NCBI GenBank assembly: GCA_036939975.1
Contig: JALLPB010001052.1
Location: 1 to 13,388 of the forward strand
Source: Cyclostephanos tholiformis
Taxonomy: Eukaryota > Bacillariophyta > Thalassiosirophyceae > Thalassiosirales > Thalassiosiraceae
Direction of reading: 5' to 3'
Length of the DNA: 13,388 nucleotides
Both the position numbers and the translations under genes were made by a program. Shown here piece by piece: positions 1 to 7,864 of this stretch. Each line of letters opens with the position of its first letter. Position 1 is the first letter of the stretch. The notes beneath the pieces were generated by a model, which saw nothing but the letters and a program-made list of their open reading frames with translations, had not been told where the DNA came from and made no database searches.

Positions 1-130
1 GGGCAATCCACTTCATTTTTAAGCATTAAAATAAGCTCATAATTTTCTCTTCCTGCCCTAAAACACATGCCACTTTGTTTACACTCGTTTATTTCATTTC
101 TGGGGAAAAGTTATCCACCTGCCTAGGTCA
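1..130. repeat. Dispersed direct repeat, copy A (truncated by window edge)
   Basis: This stretch matches 9163-9292 in the same orientation, with about 12 substitutions and 2 single-base indels over 130 bp (roughly 90% identity by eye). The run at 17-55 is identical over 39 bp. Similarity stops abruptly after CCTAGGTCA at 130 and 9292. On the minus strand the shared edge begins TGACCTAGG, the TG expected at an LTR start, but no purine tract or matching CA end is visible. The left limit cannot be seen because the window begins inside or at the repeat. Confidence 0.85.
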
Positions 131-150
131 CTGTTACAAAAGCCCTGTTG

Positions 151-198
151 AGGTACTATTTTTGCTCCCGCTGCAAAAAATACCTCAAAATAGTACCA
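151..198. repeat. Short hairpin
   Basis: GGTACTATTTT at 152-162 is perfectly inverted as AAAATAGTACC at 187-197. An alternative pairing uses GAGGTA...TTTTTGC at 150-165 with GCAAAAAATACCTC at 173-186. The two stems share one arm, so only one can form at a time. No gene is attached; it lies in non-coding DNA just after the repeat copy. Confidence 0.6.
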
Positions 199-254
199 AA
201 ATAATCTTGTTACAGAATGGGCCTTTAAATCCAATTGGGACAAAGTACAAAGAT

Positions 255-580
255 TACACGATACAATACTACTGCTCTTATCAATTGAAACCTTAGGTTT
301 ATGGGTTAGCTAAGGGTTGGATAAGGGTTAACTAAGGATTAGGAATTACTTACCATAGCAAGCCTAGTAGTGATATACTGATTCCAACTCCAGCAGATTT
401 TTGGAAGTGATTTAGATTAGGGAAGACTCATAGCCATGTACATACTAATTCCTTGGAAATTCTTAACCCTTAGCTAACCATTAACTAATTCCTTGGAAAT
501 TCTTAACCCTTAGCTAACCATTAACTAACCCTTATTTACCGGCCCATTTCAATTGTTATAAGAGCGGTAATAAAGTACCA
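255..580. repeat. Foldback / MITE-like inverted repeat
   Basis: The segment at about 262-345, reverse-complemented, aligns over some 85 bp with about 486-573 at roughly 75% identity by eye. The clearest blocks are CAATTGAAA with GAGCAGTAGTA at the outer ends and GGGTTAGCTAAGGG/CCCTTAGCTAACC inside. No reading frame is present, so this could be a degenerate non-autonomous DNA transposon. No clean target-site duplication was found. Confidence 0.55.
445..524. repeat. 40-bp tandem duplication
   Basis: Two back-to-back identical 40-bp units, each beginning CTAATTCCTTGG and ending AACCATTAA, occupy 445-484 and 485-524. A third copy begins (CTAACCC) but diverges at once. The second unit is part of the right arm of the foldback structure, so the duplication happened inside or after formation of that structure. 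The exact identity suggests a recent event or an assembly effect. Confidence 0.9.
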
Positions 581-887
581 CAACATTCTAAAGGGCTGCT
601 GGGGAGTTGGAGGGTGGCAAAGGATCCCTTTCCAAGGGCAAGAGGTTGGGGAGGGGGGTATGATGGGCAAAAAGGTGGGGGGTGTCTTGTTAACATAACA
701 ATCAACCAACTATAGTGACACTCAGTGGCAGGCGATGGTGTTGATGCAACTCATATTCCCATCCCATTCATGGGGATGGTGCTGAATGCTCATGTATAAC
801 TTAGTAAACAAAGATTAATAATTAAAAATGAGAGGCTCTGACAAAAGCCTTCTCCCATGCTACCTCTAACAATCATGGACTCCACTC
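581..887. other. Non-coding flank downstream of the copia relic
   Basis: No reading frame or recognisable domain is seen. There is a G-rich patch at about 597-690 and a small TTGTTA/TAACAA inverted repeat near 690. Because the copia relic is on the minus strand, its 3' LTR should lie here. I found no sequence here resembling the DNA to the right of the gag start (5941-6150), so no LTR pair can be shown. Confidence 0.5.
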
Positions 888-1646
888 TCATCCATCAACT
901 ATTTTGATTGGTGCTTTCAAACCAACATTTGGCAGTCTGTCACTGGTTGGGAATTGCTCTTTTCCATTTTTGTCAACACACTCCTTCAATTCTTTCTGGG
1001 TCCGGGGGACAGGGGGCATCAAATCTATTGGAGGGATAGATTTCACCATGCCCTGGTAGTATTTATCATTGTATTCACTCGGAATGCCCATCACATGTCC
1101 TCTGAATGAACAAAACACTGCTCCCTGTTTGGGTTTGTATTGATTTCCATCCACATCTGTTCGGTGGGAAAATGTTTGATCGCAATTTTGCCATTATACA
1201 CTTTCTCCTTGATATAAAAATATTTCACTTTGATATGTTTGGTTCATCGTGAACTGTTAGCCTTCCCGTCTGTTTCCAACAAGATGGCACTCATGTTATC
1301 TATCATATCCCTTTTCTTCCAAGAAATAACAAGCCCATAGGATGTACCCTAATGTGTCATCCACCCCAACAAGCTCCACCTCCATGGAGCTCTTCGCCAT
1401 TACTTTTTGTTTCCAAGAATAGCTCATGACCATTCCCTGCCCTACACTCATTCCAGGGCCTGTGTGCCCCTTACAATCATGGTTTACTGCGTAAGCGGCA
1501 TCCACCCACCAGCGTGATAAAGTTAAACTATCTGCTGACAAAACACGAGGCATATTAATCATACCTTTTAGGTATCCGAGTACCCTCTTCACCTTACCCC
1601 AGTCATCCTCATCTGGGCATTTCACCCATGTTGTCAGGAATGCCAT
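888..1646 (-). pseudogene. Copia RNase H and polyprotein C-terminus (broken)
   Basis: RNase H removes RNA from the RNA:DNA hybrid during reverse transcription. Acidic residues look preserved: D in WWVDAAYAVNHDCKGHTG, E in MAKSSMEVELVGVDD, and D in the same GVDD block. The frame stops at 1296, but the canonical continuation (NMSAILLETDGKA, then TKHIKVKYFYIKEKVYNGKI and HFPTEQMWMEINT) is legible in shifted frames between 1296 and 1150. From 1154 the last part reads KQGAVFCSFRGHVMGIPSEY to a stop at 888. The recovered C-terminal text shows the element is not 3' truncated before about 890. Confidence 0.9.
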
Positions 1647-1661
1647 TGCTGGTTGAATATC

Positions 1662-2659
1662 TCATTGGGCACGTGCACTCAGAAATAATAACTGGGCCAT
1701 GGCATGATGGAATGCCATTGCCTGCTCCTCTGGTAGAACCCTTGCCTCTGAAGGATCACGTATAACCAAGAGATGATCCACCCCTGGGGTTGTCTTTGTG
1801 GTTGTGATTTCTTCAGGGAAATCGGCAATGATGTTCTTAATGTACTCAATCATATTGATTGATACCTTCCCTTCCTCAGAGAAATTAAAAATCATTCCAA
1901 GATTGTCATGAATCTTTCCTCAATGTTCTGCCACTGTGACACCATATGTCTTATTTAACCATTCCCCAAATTTAGTAATTGTCTTTGGGTCAATATAAGA
2001 GACTTTTGAATTTTCCACGTGCCAGCAGACAGTCATTTGTGTCCCATTGATCATTTTATTAGCAACACAGGGGTCATAAGGGTTCAATTTGAATCCAGCA
2101 CTAATAGTAGGGCACTCCTAAGTAGCCCGTACATAGCCTTCTGCATCTTCATGTACAAGATCACAGTTCCTTCCTGTTGAAACTGATAAATTTTCTGTAG
2201 AAGTTAGGTGCAACTTTTGCCATGAGCTCTGCAAGTTTCCTTCAGCACCATAGTGAAGTCCTCATCAGAATCTGCATGTAGAAAAACCCCAGGTATATCG
2301 TAGCATGCCACGTCTCATCCCTCGTGAGCATTAACAAGTGCAGTGATGAAGACAGACTCGGTGGCCACAGTTGGTGAGGTAGATTCATGTTTTGTCCAAT
2401 CCCCCTGTTGTTTGCGCCCGTCTGCACTCATACGTGCTTTGACGGTCTTGTCTCTCTTTTCTTTTAGAAACATGAGTGACAATAGCGCCTTTTGTTTCTC
2501 CTCTTTTGTCAGCGATTCTTTATGTATTGGGCGGAATATGGTCATATCGTGCATTTGTGTTAATTCTTTCATTACTCTCTCCTCACCTTTTTGCTTAAAT
2601 TTCTTTAGGCCCTCACCAATGGAGTATTGGGTGAGTGCCACTCCTAGAGCCCATTCCAT
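1662..2659 (-). pseudogene. Copia reverse transcriptase (catalytically dead)
   Basis: The RT begins near ALGVALTQYSIGEGLKKFKQ, where these elements have their first RT block, and continues to the fingers/palm. The first catalytic aspartate is visible in CYDIPGVFLHADSDED (GAT at 2297-2299), just past a TGA at 2315-2317. KMQKAMYGLL, a conserved copia RT block, follows in another frame. The motif that should read x-V-D-D is HVEN (2010-2021, in CWHVENSKVSYID), so both metal-binding aspartates are replaced. The thumb side continues as LGMIFNFSEEGKVSINMIEY and PEEQAMAFHHAMAQLLFLSA, with stops at about 1918 and at 1662. Two or more frameshifts separate the blocks. Confidence 0.92.
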
Positions 2660-2756
2660 TCAGTATTCTAATTGGTTTTGCATCATTCATGTCATTTGCC
2701 AAGAAGAACATCATTCCTTCCCGTATGACTGCTCTGGCATTACCTCCATGGGATTG

Positions 2757-3525
2757 TCAGCGTGCAGCCATCATGAGGCCATATTTGGCATATTTTGATG
2801 TTTGTACTCTGTTCTTGCGCTTAGATCTGCACACACCTGGGATGCTGACATTGTCTTCAGTGGTTGGTGGGGTGTTATCTTTGACAGTGGGTACGTCATT
2901 CATGTAGTTGAGTCTGTAATCATCATCATCCTCATCATCGCTATCACTGCTTCCAGATTCTTTGTTGTTCTTGTTGTTGTCTTCATTGGTGGTGGGATCA
3001 ACGTGTGGGATAGGGCCTCCCTGCTCAGGGAGTACTATATCATTCACCATGATAATTTCATCGTCTTTGCTGTCATCACCATACCATTCAATTTCATCCT
3101 CATTGACATTGATGATATTTCGCACATCCACTCCTGCAGCAGCAAATGGTGGGGGATTGCCATTGATAAAAACCCTTGGTGTGTGTGGCATAGTCTTCTG
3201 CCTCGCCTTGAGGTTCACATTCTTCTTCAATGGTCGGGATTGGCAGATCACGATCAAGCATTACACCTGGAAACTCTGCTACCATTGAAAGATAAAGGAT
3301 GGGCTCTTCCTTGATGATGCATTCTTGGTGCTTGTCCACCTCATCATTCCATTCGAATAAAATCCCTTTTCTGTCTGAAAAATCGAATGCACTTGGCCTC
3401 GCATGATGGCCTAGGGTTTCAACTTGCTTGATGACTGAGTCGGGCATGGGATACTTTGAAAAATTTTGACATTTTATCTTTTTACTGGTTGATAGACTCA
3501 TAAACTTATAAGTCCCTTTGTTGGT
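2757..3525 (-). pseudogene. Copia integrase C-terminus and acidic linker to RT
   Basis: After a frame change the minus strand reads NKGTYKFMSLSTSKKIKCQN with VIKQVETLGHHARPSAFDFS, the segment following the integrase core in this family. Another frame change near 3230 leads to a low-complexity acidic linker (KDDEIIMVND, NNKNNKESGSSDSDDEDDDD) ending in KRKNRVQTSKYAKYGLMMAA, the region just before reverse transcriptase. The D/S-rich part is coded by CAT/ATC-rich DNA at 2920-2960, similar in texture to the satellite DNA at 9700-9945. A stop at 2757 ends this frame. Confidence 0.75.
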
Positions 3526-4130
3526 TCTCAGCAGGCCCAAGAACATTGGTGGGCATGCCCCAAGTAGGCATACCATTTGTAGGGTTTGGTTCTTTGTGAA
3601 CCTCAATGTAGCTCCCAAATAGGGCCTTGCAGTGTTTTCCAAAGTCTAATTTATGACAAAGCACAATCTCCCGCAGATATAAGGTCGTAGATATGCCCAA
3701 TTTCATGGGAAATGCATTTAACCACAGAATGACGTGGTATATCAGCTCGATTAGTATGAGTCGAGGCATTTTTTTGTATGGGAGAGTGTTCAATATCCCC
3801 CTCCACTGCTCTTTGATGAGCCTGATGCATTGTTAGATCTCGGGAACATGTTCGTTTGCGGCCATTGAGTTGATTACCATTATCGGAATTAGGGTTTTTA
3901 GGCATTCAAATTCATTGTCCATCAGGACAGTCCTGCCTTGAAAGCCACCTTTTTCATATAATGCCATAATGTTACAAATACCAGAAGCCAAATTCTTTGC
4001 TGTACGCGTAGGGGTATATTCCGCTGTTATTAAATTTAATCCCCTTGATACACTAATGAGGAATGGCACTCCATTCACAAACCAAACATACAGTCAACTG
4101 CAAGTGTCATGACACGATGTCTATCCAAGA
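3506..4130 (-). pseudogene. Copia integrase catalytic core (dead)
   Basis: Integrase joins element DNA to the host genome using a D-D-E triad. The first aspartate is visible in LAVDCMF (GAC at 4093-4095), followed at once by a frameshift before NGVPFLISVSRGLNLITAEY. The second is in LMDNEFE (GAC at 3917-3919). The glutamate, expected in the PEIER-type motif, is replaced by a TAA stop at 3833-3835 (reads PEI-stop-QCIRLIKE). Downstream, LPYKKMPRLILIELIYHVIL and DFGKHCKALFGSYIE continue the family's C-terminal part to about 3506, with a frame change near there. One catalytic residue lost plus two frame breaks means no active integrase. Confidence 0.88.
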
Positions 4131-4698
4131 TGGTCCATGGAACCTGCACATATTCTATATGGACTGATTTGGGAGCCATCCTTACCATTCATCCCCTCAC
4201 TCCTGCAAGATTGGGACCAAAGATGTGGTTAGCATTTTTTACTGCAGTAGGAGTTACATTACAGTTGGTGATCATTTGTGAACGTACCATCCCAATAAAT
4301 TCTCTGTCAGTGGGATGCTTCAGCATTCCCTGAGCCTCGCGAGCTTGTTTGGCATTGTTGATCTTGCGTTTCGTGTATCCTTCAAAGTTGGTACGTATGG
4401 TGTTGATCGTGTCTTGAATGAGGCAAAGAGCAACCTTGGCTTCAACCTCTTGGAGATTGAGGTATTGCATACCGTGGCTGCTGTTGCGGCATACGATGTC
4501 TCCTTCATGCATGTAGATGACAAAATGTCTTGCGTTCATCCCCTTTGTGGAATGGTATGAGATTGGCTGGATTTGCTCCAGGATCTTTAGAGGGACAACG
4601 CTCGCCACTTCTCCTTCATTTAACCAGACCTTCTTCAGGTCGCATATTGTACTGGTGTGCATCATGATGGCTGATCCTGCATTAGTGTGCCCATGCAA
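4131..4698 (-). pseudogene. Copia GAG-pre-integrase region
   Basis: An open stretch of 169 codons (4698-4189) reads HGHTNAGSAIMMHTSTICDL followed by VWLNEGEVASVVPLKIL, then GYTKRKINNAKQAREAQGML, KHPTDREF and NCNVTPTAVKNANHIFGPNL. This is the region between protease and integrase in copia polyproteins; the HPTDREF and NANHIFGPNLAGVRG text is characteristic of the diatom-type family. The frame ends in a stop right after AGVRG, at 4189, and the following in-frame codons continue plausibly toward the integrase core (MVRMAPKSVHIEYVQVPWT). The stop is therefore a point lesion within a once-continuous polyprotein. Confidence 0.85.
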
Positions 4699-4715
4699 GT
4701 AGCTTCATTGTTTCT

Positions 4716-5200
4716 TCAGATGTTCAAGGAAGTGTGCATGGGGGTGCTTGCATACATTGCACAGGCATCAATGTACAGGTGGTTGGGATTGAGTATGCCA
4801 GTACACCCAGGCTTGCATCCTTTTTGGACAAGATGGCATTGTAAGTTATCACATTCCACCACTCCTGCTTTGGCATAGAGTATGTTGATCCCGGCCTCAC
4901 ACTCGTCCACTGCGAATAGGTTCTGGACTCCCTCCTGTACTTGAGCTCAGGGCAGTCAGTCTTATAATGGCATTTCTTCGCACAATGCCTACATTCGATA
5001 TCCTTTAGGTTCGGGGGTTTCCCATCCTGAATAAATGCCACTCCTTTGGCTTGGTTTTCTTTTACTCAATGTGCCCTTTGCAGCACCTTGTAGTTGTTCA
5101 TGAGGTGAGTAGTCTCGACGATGGTTTGGGGGATGTTGTTGAATCCCAATGACATGTTATTGCAGAGGTCGTCCTTCAGTGTCTTGTATCTTCCGTAGTC
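4716..5200 (-). pseudogene. Copia Gag C-terminus, zinc knuckle and protease-like segment (broken)
   Basis: A CCHC zinc knuckle, CRHCAKKCHYKTDC, is read in the frame spanning 4724-5041; its Cys-X2-Cys-X4-His-X4-Cys spacing is intact. Zinc knuckles bind element RNA during packaging. The protease-like segment is read in a different frame (4716-4910) as GILNPNHLYIDACAMYASTP. The position usually held by an aspartic-protease D-S/T-G motif here reads DAC, a variant of a kind I associate with this lineage but cannot verify. At least two frame changes fall in this stretch, one near 5045 before the knuckle and one near 4880-4910 between knuckle and protease, so no single protein can be made. Confidence 0.8.
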
Positions 5201-5911
5201 CTACCACCGGAGTAGCATGCACCAGAGGTACTGTTCATGGCACTTAGCGTATGCTATTTCTAGTTCATTGGGTGTGGGGTTGTCATGGTCCATGATGCCT
5301 GGCTGTATCATGATGTCTGCTCTCACCAGTCCTGGCTCATGACCATATGCACCCCCGTAGGTTTCAACAACTGTGACGAGATTATTGAAGTATTCAACAT
5401 ATTCTAACGTCATCATCTTGACGCCCTGGTAAAATATGGATACATGGTGCTTTGCATTTTCCAGGGCCCATGTGCTCTGTTGGTGGTTGTCGAATTGACA
5501 GCAGTACCCCCTAATGATCATCAATAGTTGTACCACATCTTGTGCCAGGTCAGCAGCTGGGTATTTGTCAGACCATTTGATCTTGCTGATCAGCTTGGGG
5601 GAACATTGTCCCAGAATGAGTGCATATTCTTTCTTCACGTTCTCTACAAGGAGGTTCTTTGCCTTCATTTGTTCTGACACCTCCTGTTGCCAGGGATATA
5701 CCATCCCTGCATCTGGAGGATTGCCACCAATTCCGGTCAGATATGCATCGAGGGTGATCGCAACAAGTTTTTGATCTCAAACTGACTTTGCTATCTTGGA
5801 GCCATCCTTGTAGTTAGCTTTTATGTGGATTGAAATTGCATCTAGCGACTTTTGAAACTTTGCAGCATATTTCACATTACCCACATAGAAAGTATGCTTT
5901 TTGAGGCCCAT
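5201..5911 (-). pseudogene. Copia Gag N-terminal region (broken)
   Basis: The likely start is the ATG at 5911 (MGLKKHTFYVGN...), which opens a frame containing one TGA at 5777-5779 and then running to a TAG at 5201. After the TGA the text reads DQKLVAITLDAYLTG and then the Gag helical core, with QQEVSEQMKAKNLLVENV and a later ALENAKHHVSIFYQG. This resembles the Gag capsid-like (UBN2/Retrotran_gag) region of copia elements, which packages element RNA into virus-like particles. The same frame continues past 5201 for about 47 codons (KTLKDDLCNNMSLGF, then FNNIPQTIVETTHLMNNY) before another stop, showing that the TAG is a lesion and not the natural end. Assignment to Gag rests on position and style more than on a diagnostic motif. 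Confidence 0.8.
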
Positions 5912-5923
5912 GGTTGTCAATAA

Positions 5924-5940
5924 TGGTTCCCAGGGCACCA
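5924..5940 (-). other. Candidate primer binding site of the copia relic
   Basis: Thirteen bases upstream of the gag ATG the minus strand reads TGGTGCCCTGGGAACCA. A primer binding site complements a tRNA 3' end and so begins TGG; the plus strand here ends ...GGGCACCA like a tRNA terminus. I cannot name the tRNA, the LTR that should end immediately before it does not show a clear CA, and the gag ATG is unusually close. Low confidence. Confidence 0.3.
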
Positions 5941-6152
5941 AAAATACTTAATCAAGTATGATTTACTAAAAAAATACCCCCATGAAAAAGTCACACATCT
6001 GAAAAGATAATACTATCTGCTTGTAGAGCTTAAAGAGACGTTTCGAACAGTGTATGGGTCTTCTAAGTAAATTTTTACCAGAACATCCCAAAAATATAGG
6101 TAGAAGCTACATGGGCACAAACCCCAAAAAAGTTAAGTAAAAAATACTTAAT
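5940..6152. repeat. 13-bp direct repeats 200 bp apart, with hairpin
   Basis: AAAAATACTTAAT occurs at 5940-5952 and exactly at 6140-6152. The right copy is the second arm of a TTAAGTA / TACTTAA hairpin (6133-6151). The 187 bp between are AT-rich and non-coding. They sit exactly between the copia 5' end and the PiggyBac relic, so this could be what remains of the copia 5' LTR or an independent small insertion. Confidence 0.65.
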
Positions 6153-6701
6153 GTTCTACTCCCCTTTAAGCTCCGATATGACATGCACAGCATGGCAGTA
6201 TTGGCAAATCCAGTTGCCTTACCAATTGCATTGCAAACCCACCTGCCCGGAGCAAACTTTGTCGCATGAGGAAAAGCTTTCATCAGCTGGTGGATTGCAC
6301 ATACCTCCTGCTGCTTGTTTGCATCCTGCTCCATTATCCACCGGTTCTTAATTAGCTGCCACGCAAGCTGGTGGTGAAACAGTTGGAGTGTGGGGACGGG
6401 TTTGGGCTTGCAAAAATTCACCTCACACACAGCAAGCAAAAAATGAAAGCACACGCATTTCCCAGCGTGTTGTCATTATGATCCCCTCCACTGATGGGAT
6501 GGAATGGGGCAGGTTGTTGTGGTTGTCATTGGAATGCCTGAATTTGTAGTGCCACTTGTATGGCAGTGGGAACTGGAAGGTACGTGTAACTTCCACACCA
6601 CCTTGTTCTTCAAATCTCCACCTCTGAAGTTTACAGCTCTCATTTGGAGTCAACGGACCCCCCTCCGCCATCATCTTCATCACAAATGATGGCTCCATCA
6701 A
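6150..6701 (-). pseudogene. PiggyBac-like transposase, C-terminal part
   Basis: From 6701 the frame reads MEPSFVMKMMAEGGPL and RTFQFPLPYKWHYKFRHSND then NHNNLPHSIPSVEGIIMTTR and WEMRVLSFF. After a frame change at about 6430-6450 it continues as LAVCEVNFCKPKP with FHHQLAWQLIKNRWI, and ends with HATKFAPGRWVCNAIGK. The HSNDNHNN segment lies where the family has an acidic V-D-D-H-N-type core, so a catalytic residue may be substituted here. The family's C-terminal cysteine-rich tail is only hinted at (GRWVC ... MLC), so it is truncated or decayed. Confidence 0.82.
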
Positions 6702-6737
6702 CCCCCTTCACACCATCAAGCATGTCCAAGATTGCCA

Positions 6738-7028
6738 TCAAGTGCCGACATCCTTACCCTCAAAAGCCTCCAAGAATGCCTCACCTGGCACCATTGCCAG
6801 CCAGAATCTGCGCTTCTTAATCACCGCACACACAAAGAGGCCGACCTTCTTCAATTCAACCAAAGACCACAGCACACAGAAGCCCGAATCCAACACAACA
6901 TATCGTCCTGTTGTGAAATAAGTGGACAGCATCCACATCAACAATCCCATCATCCGCCCGAGCCCGCTCCACCGCTCCTGGATCTGTGGAGGGTGATCCT
7001 TCCCCTCGACCAACTCCATCAAAAACAA
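6738..7028 (-). pseudogene. PiggyBac-like transposase, catalytic D2 block
   Basis: An open stretch of 96 codons contains LVEGKDHPPQ, then GLLMWMLSTYFTTGRYVVLD followed by SGFCVLWSLVELKKVGLFVC and AVIKKRRFWLAMVPGEAF. The LDSGF aspartate (GAT at 6888-6890) corresponds to the second catalytic residue of PiggyBac enzymes, followed by the conserved L-x-G/S-L-x-E-L-K and I-K-K-R-R run. This is the clearest part of the relic and is unbroken. It joins almost directly to the domain-start block, so the part bearing the first catalytic aspartate is deleted. The frame then stops near 6738. Confidence 0.87.
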
Positions 7029-7697
7029 AATTGTTTGTCGACTTTACAATTGAATTCATGAAGAATTCGAGGGGGAAGAGGTGGAGGAAGATCTTCAGGA
7101 AGGTCTTTTGCTGGGGAGTTCACCCTTCAGCAAACAAAGGCCCATTGTACATAGCTCCCCGAGTGTGGCCCACAGGTCGATCCCATCCCATCCCCACTCC
7201 TGCTTTTTGTGGAGACCCCCCCAAAACAAAATAGAGGCTGGTCAGGCTGTGGGATGTTCTCGGGGGCAGGTTTGTTGTCATCATCAACCTCAAAGCCCAT
7301 TGCCCGAACGAGGGCAATATCTTTGGCCCTATTTTAGGCATTGAAAATGAAGTCTGCGATCGGCTCATCCTGCTCATTCAGGGTGACAAGAGCAGCAGCC
7401 ATTGTAGCTTCGGGCTCTCTACCCCAAATCTTGCCGGTTCCTTGCTCAACGACCGTTGCCCATTGCTCGGCAGAATGGAGCAGGCAAGGGATGGTTTTGC
7501 TTTGATAAAAAATCCACATGAACATCTTCCCCCCGAGTCGTCACCTCACGACTAACAGCGATGAGGTCATTGAGCCGCTGGTCCATTGTAGGGTTAACAA
7601 AGGCCTCATCGTCGACCTTTGATGGGCGGAGAAATTTTAGGAGCACAGAACAGCATGCTCCCTTGCCAAGACAAAGCCGTGCCCTCATGGGTCTCAT
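7029..7697 (-). pseudogene. PiggyBac-like transposase, N-terminal part
   Basis: A first block (7697-7446) begins at an ATG as MRPMRARLCLGKGACC and includes NPTMDQRLNDLIAVSREVTT. It is followed in shifted frames by AKDIALVRAMGFEVDDDKPA with PENIPQP, then WDRPVGHTRGAMYNGPLFAE, and by the family's domain start KTFLKIFLHLFPLEFFMNSIV near 7100-7040. The N-terminal part varies in this family, so only the last block is diagnostic. Stops at 7334 and 7120 and at least three frame changes show it cannot be translated whole. ATG at 7697 is the likely original start because it is the first Met before the earliest recognisable block, but this is a guess. Confidence 0.7.
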
Positions 7698-7864
7698 GGT
7701 TGGTTCATTTTTTGTGATGGGTATCAGAATGGAGGGAACGAAGTATGTTTTTTATGTTTTGCCAGGTATGAATTTTGGCGAGGCGAGTTTTTTTTAAATG
7801 AGTTTTTTTGACCATGAAAAAGCCCATGGCACGCCAGGAGAATGCCCCGACAAACCCCTAAACC

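Larger units (their letters stand above)
888..5940 (-). mobile_element. Degenerate Ty1/copia retrotransposon (CoDi-like), minus strand
   Basis: Running right to left, the minus strand encodes in canonical copia order Gag, a CCHC zinc knuckle, a protease-like segment, GAG-pre-integrase, integrase (DDE), reverse transcriptase and RNase H. The integrase-before-RT order is what separates copia from gypsy elements. The coding span of about 5.0 kb is near full length, so the copy was inserted complete and then decayed. At least eight breaks (frameshifts or stops) are scattered through it. No LTRs are recognisable on either side. The wording of motifs such as KQKVMAKSSMEVELVGVDD and GYTKRKINNAKQAREAQGML resembles diatom and other stramenopile copia elements; that is recall of the family, not a search result. 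Confidence 0.93.
6150..7697 (-). mobile_element. PiggyBac-like transposase relic (DDE_Tnp_1_7), minus strand
   Basis: Several minus-strand blocks in three frames fit one PiggyBac-type transposase in N-to-C order from about 7697 to 6150. They are an N-terminal variable region, the start of the DDE_Tnp_1_7 domain (TFLKIFLHLFPLEFFMNSIV), the second-aspartate block (GRYVVLDSGFCVLWSLVELK), the late core block (YKWHYKFRHSNDNHNNLPHS) and a C-terminal segment. About 100-200 residues expected between the first and second blocks are missing, so the copy carries an internal deletion as well as frameshifts. I see no convincing pair of terminal inverted repeats with TTAA. Its transcription direction is the same as the copia relic, which it nearly abuts. 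Confidence 0.85.

Noticed and set aside
299..345. GGGTTA/TTAGGG-like words suggesting interstitial telomere repeats
   Set aside because: Spacing is irregular and the words belong to the foldback arm; no run of consecutive telomere units.
2343..3314. Plus-strand frames of 90-170 codons over the copia RT and linker
   Set aside because: The minus strand carries recognisable copia polyprotein in every part of this interval; the plus-strand text matches nothing.
5924..5940. A tRNA gene ending in ...GGGCACCA on the plus strand
   Set aside because: No cloverleaf can be drawn with the preceding 60-70 bases, and nuclear tRNA genes rarely encode CCA. A primer binding site on the other strand fits better, though weakly.
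6732..7344. Plus-strand frames rich in His, Pro and Ser
   Set aside because: Complement of the PiggyBac transposase relic; no domain.
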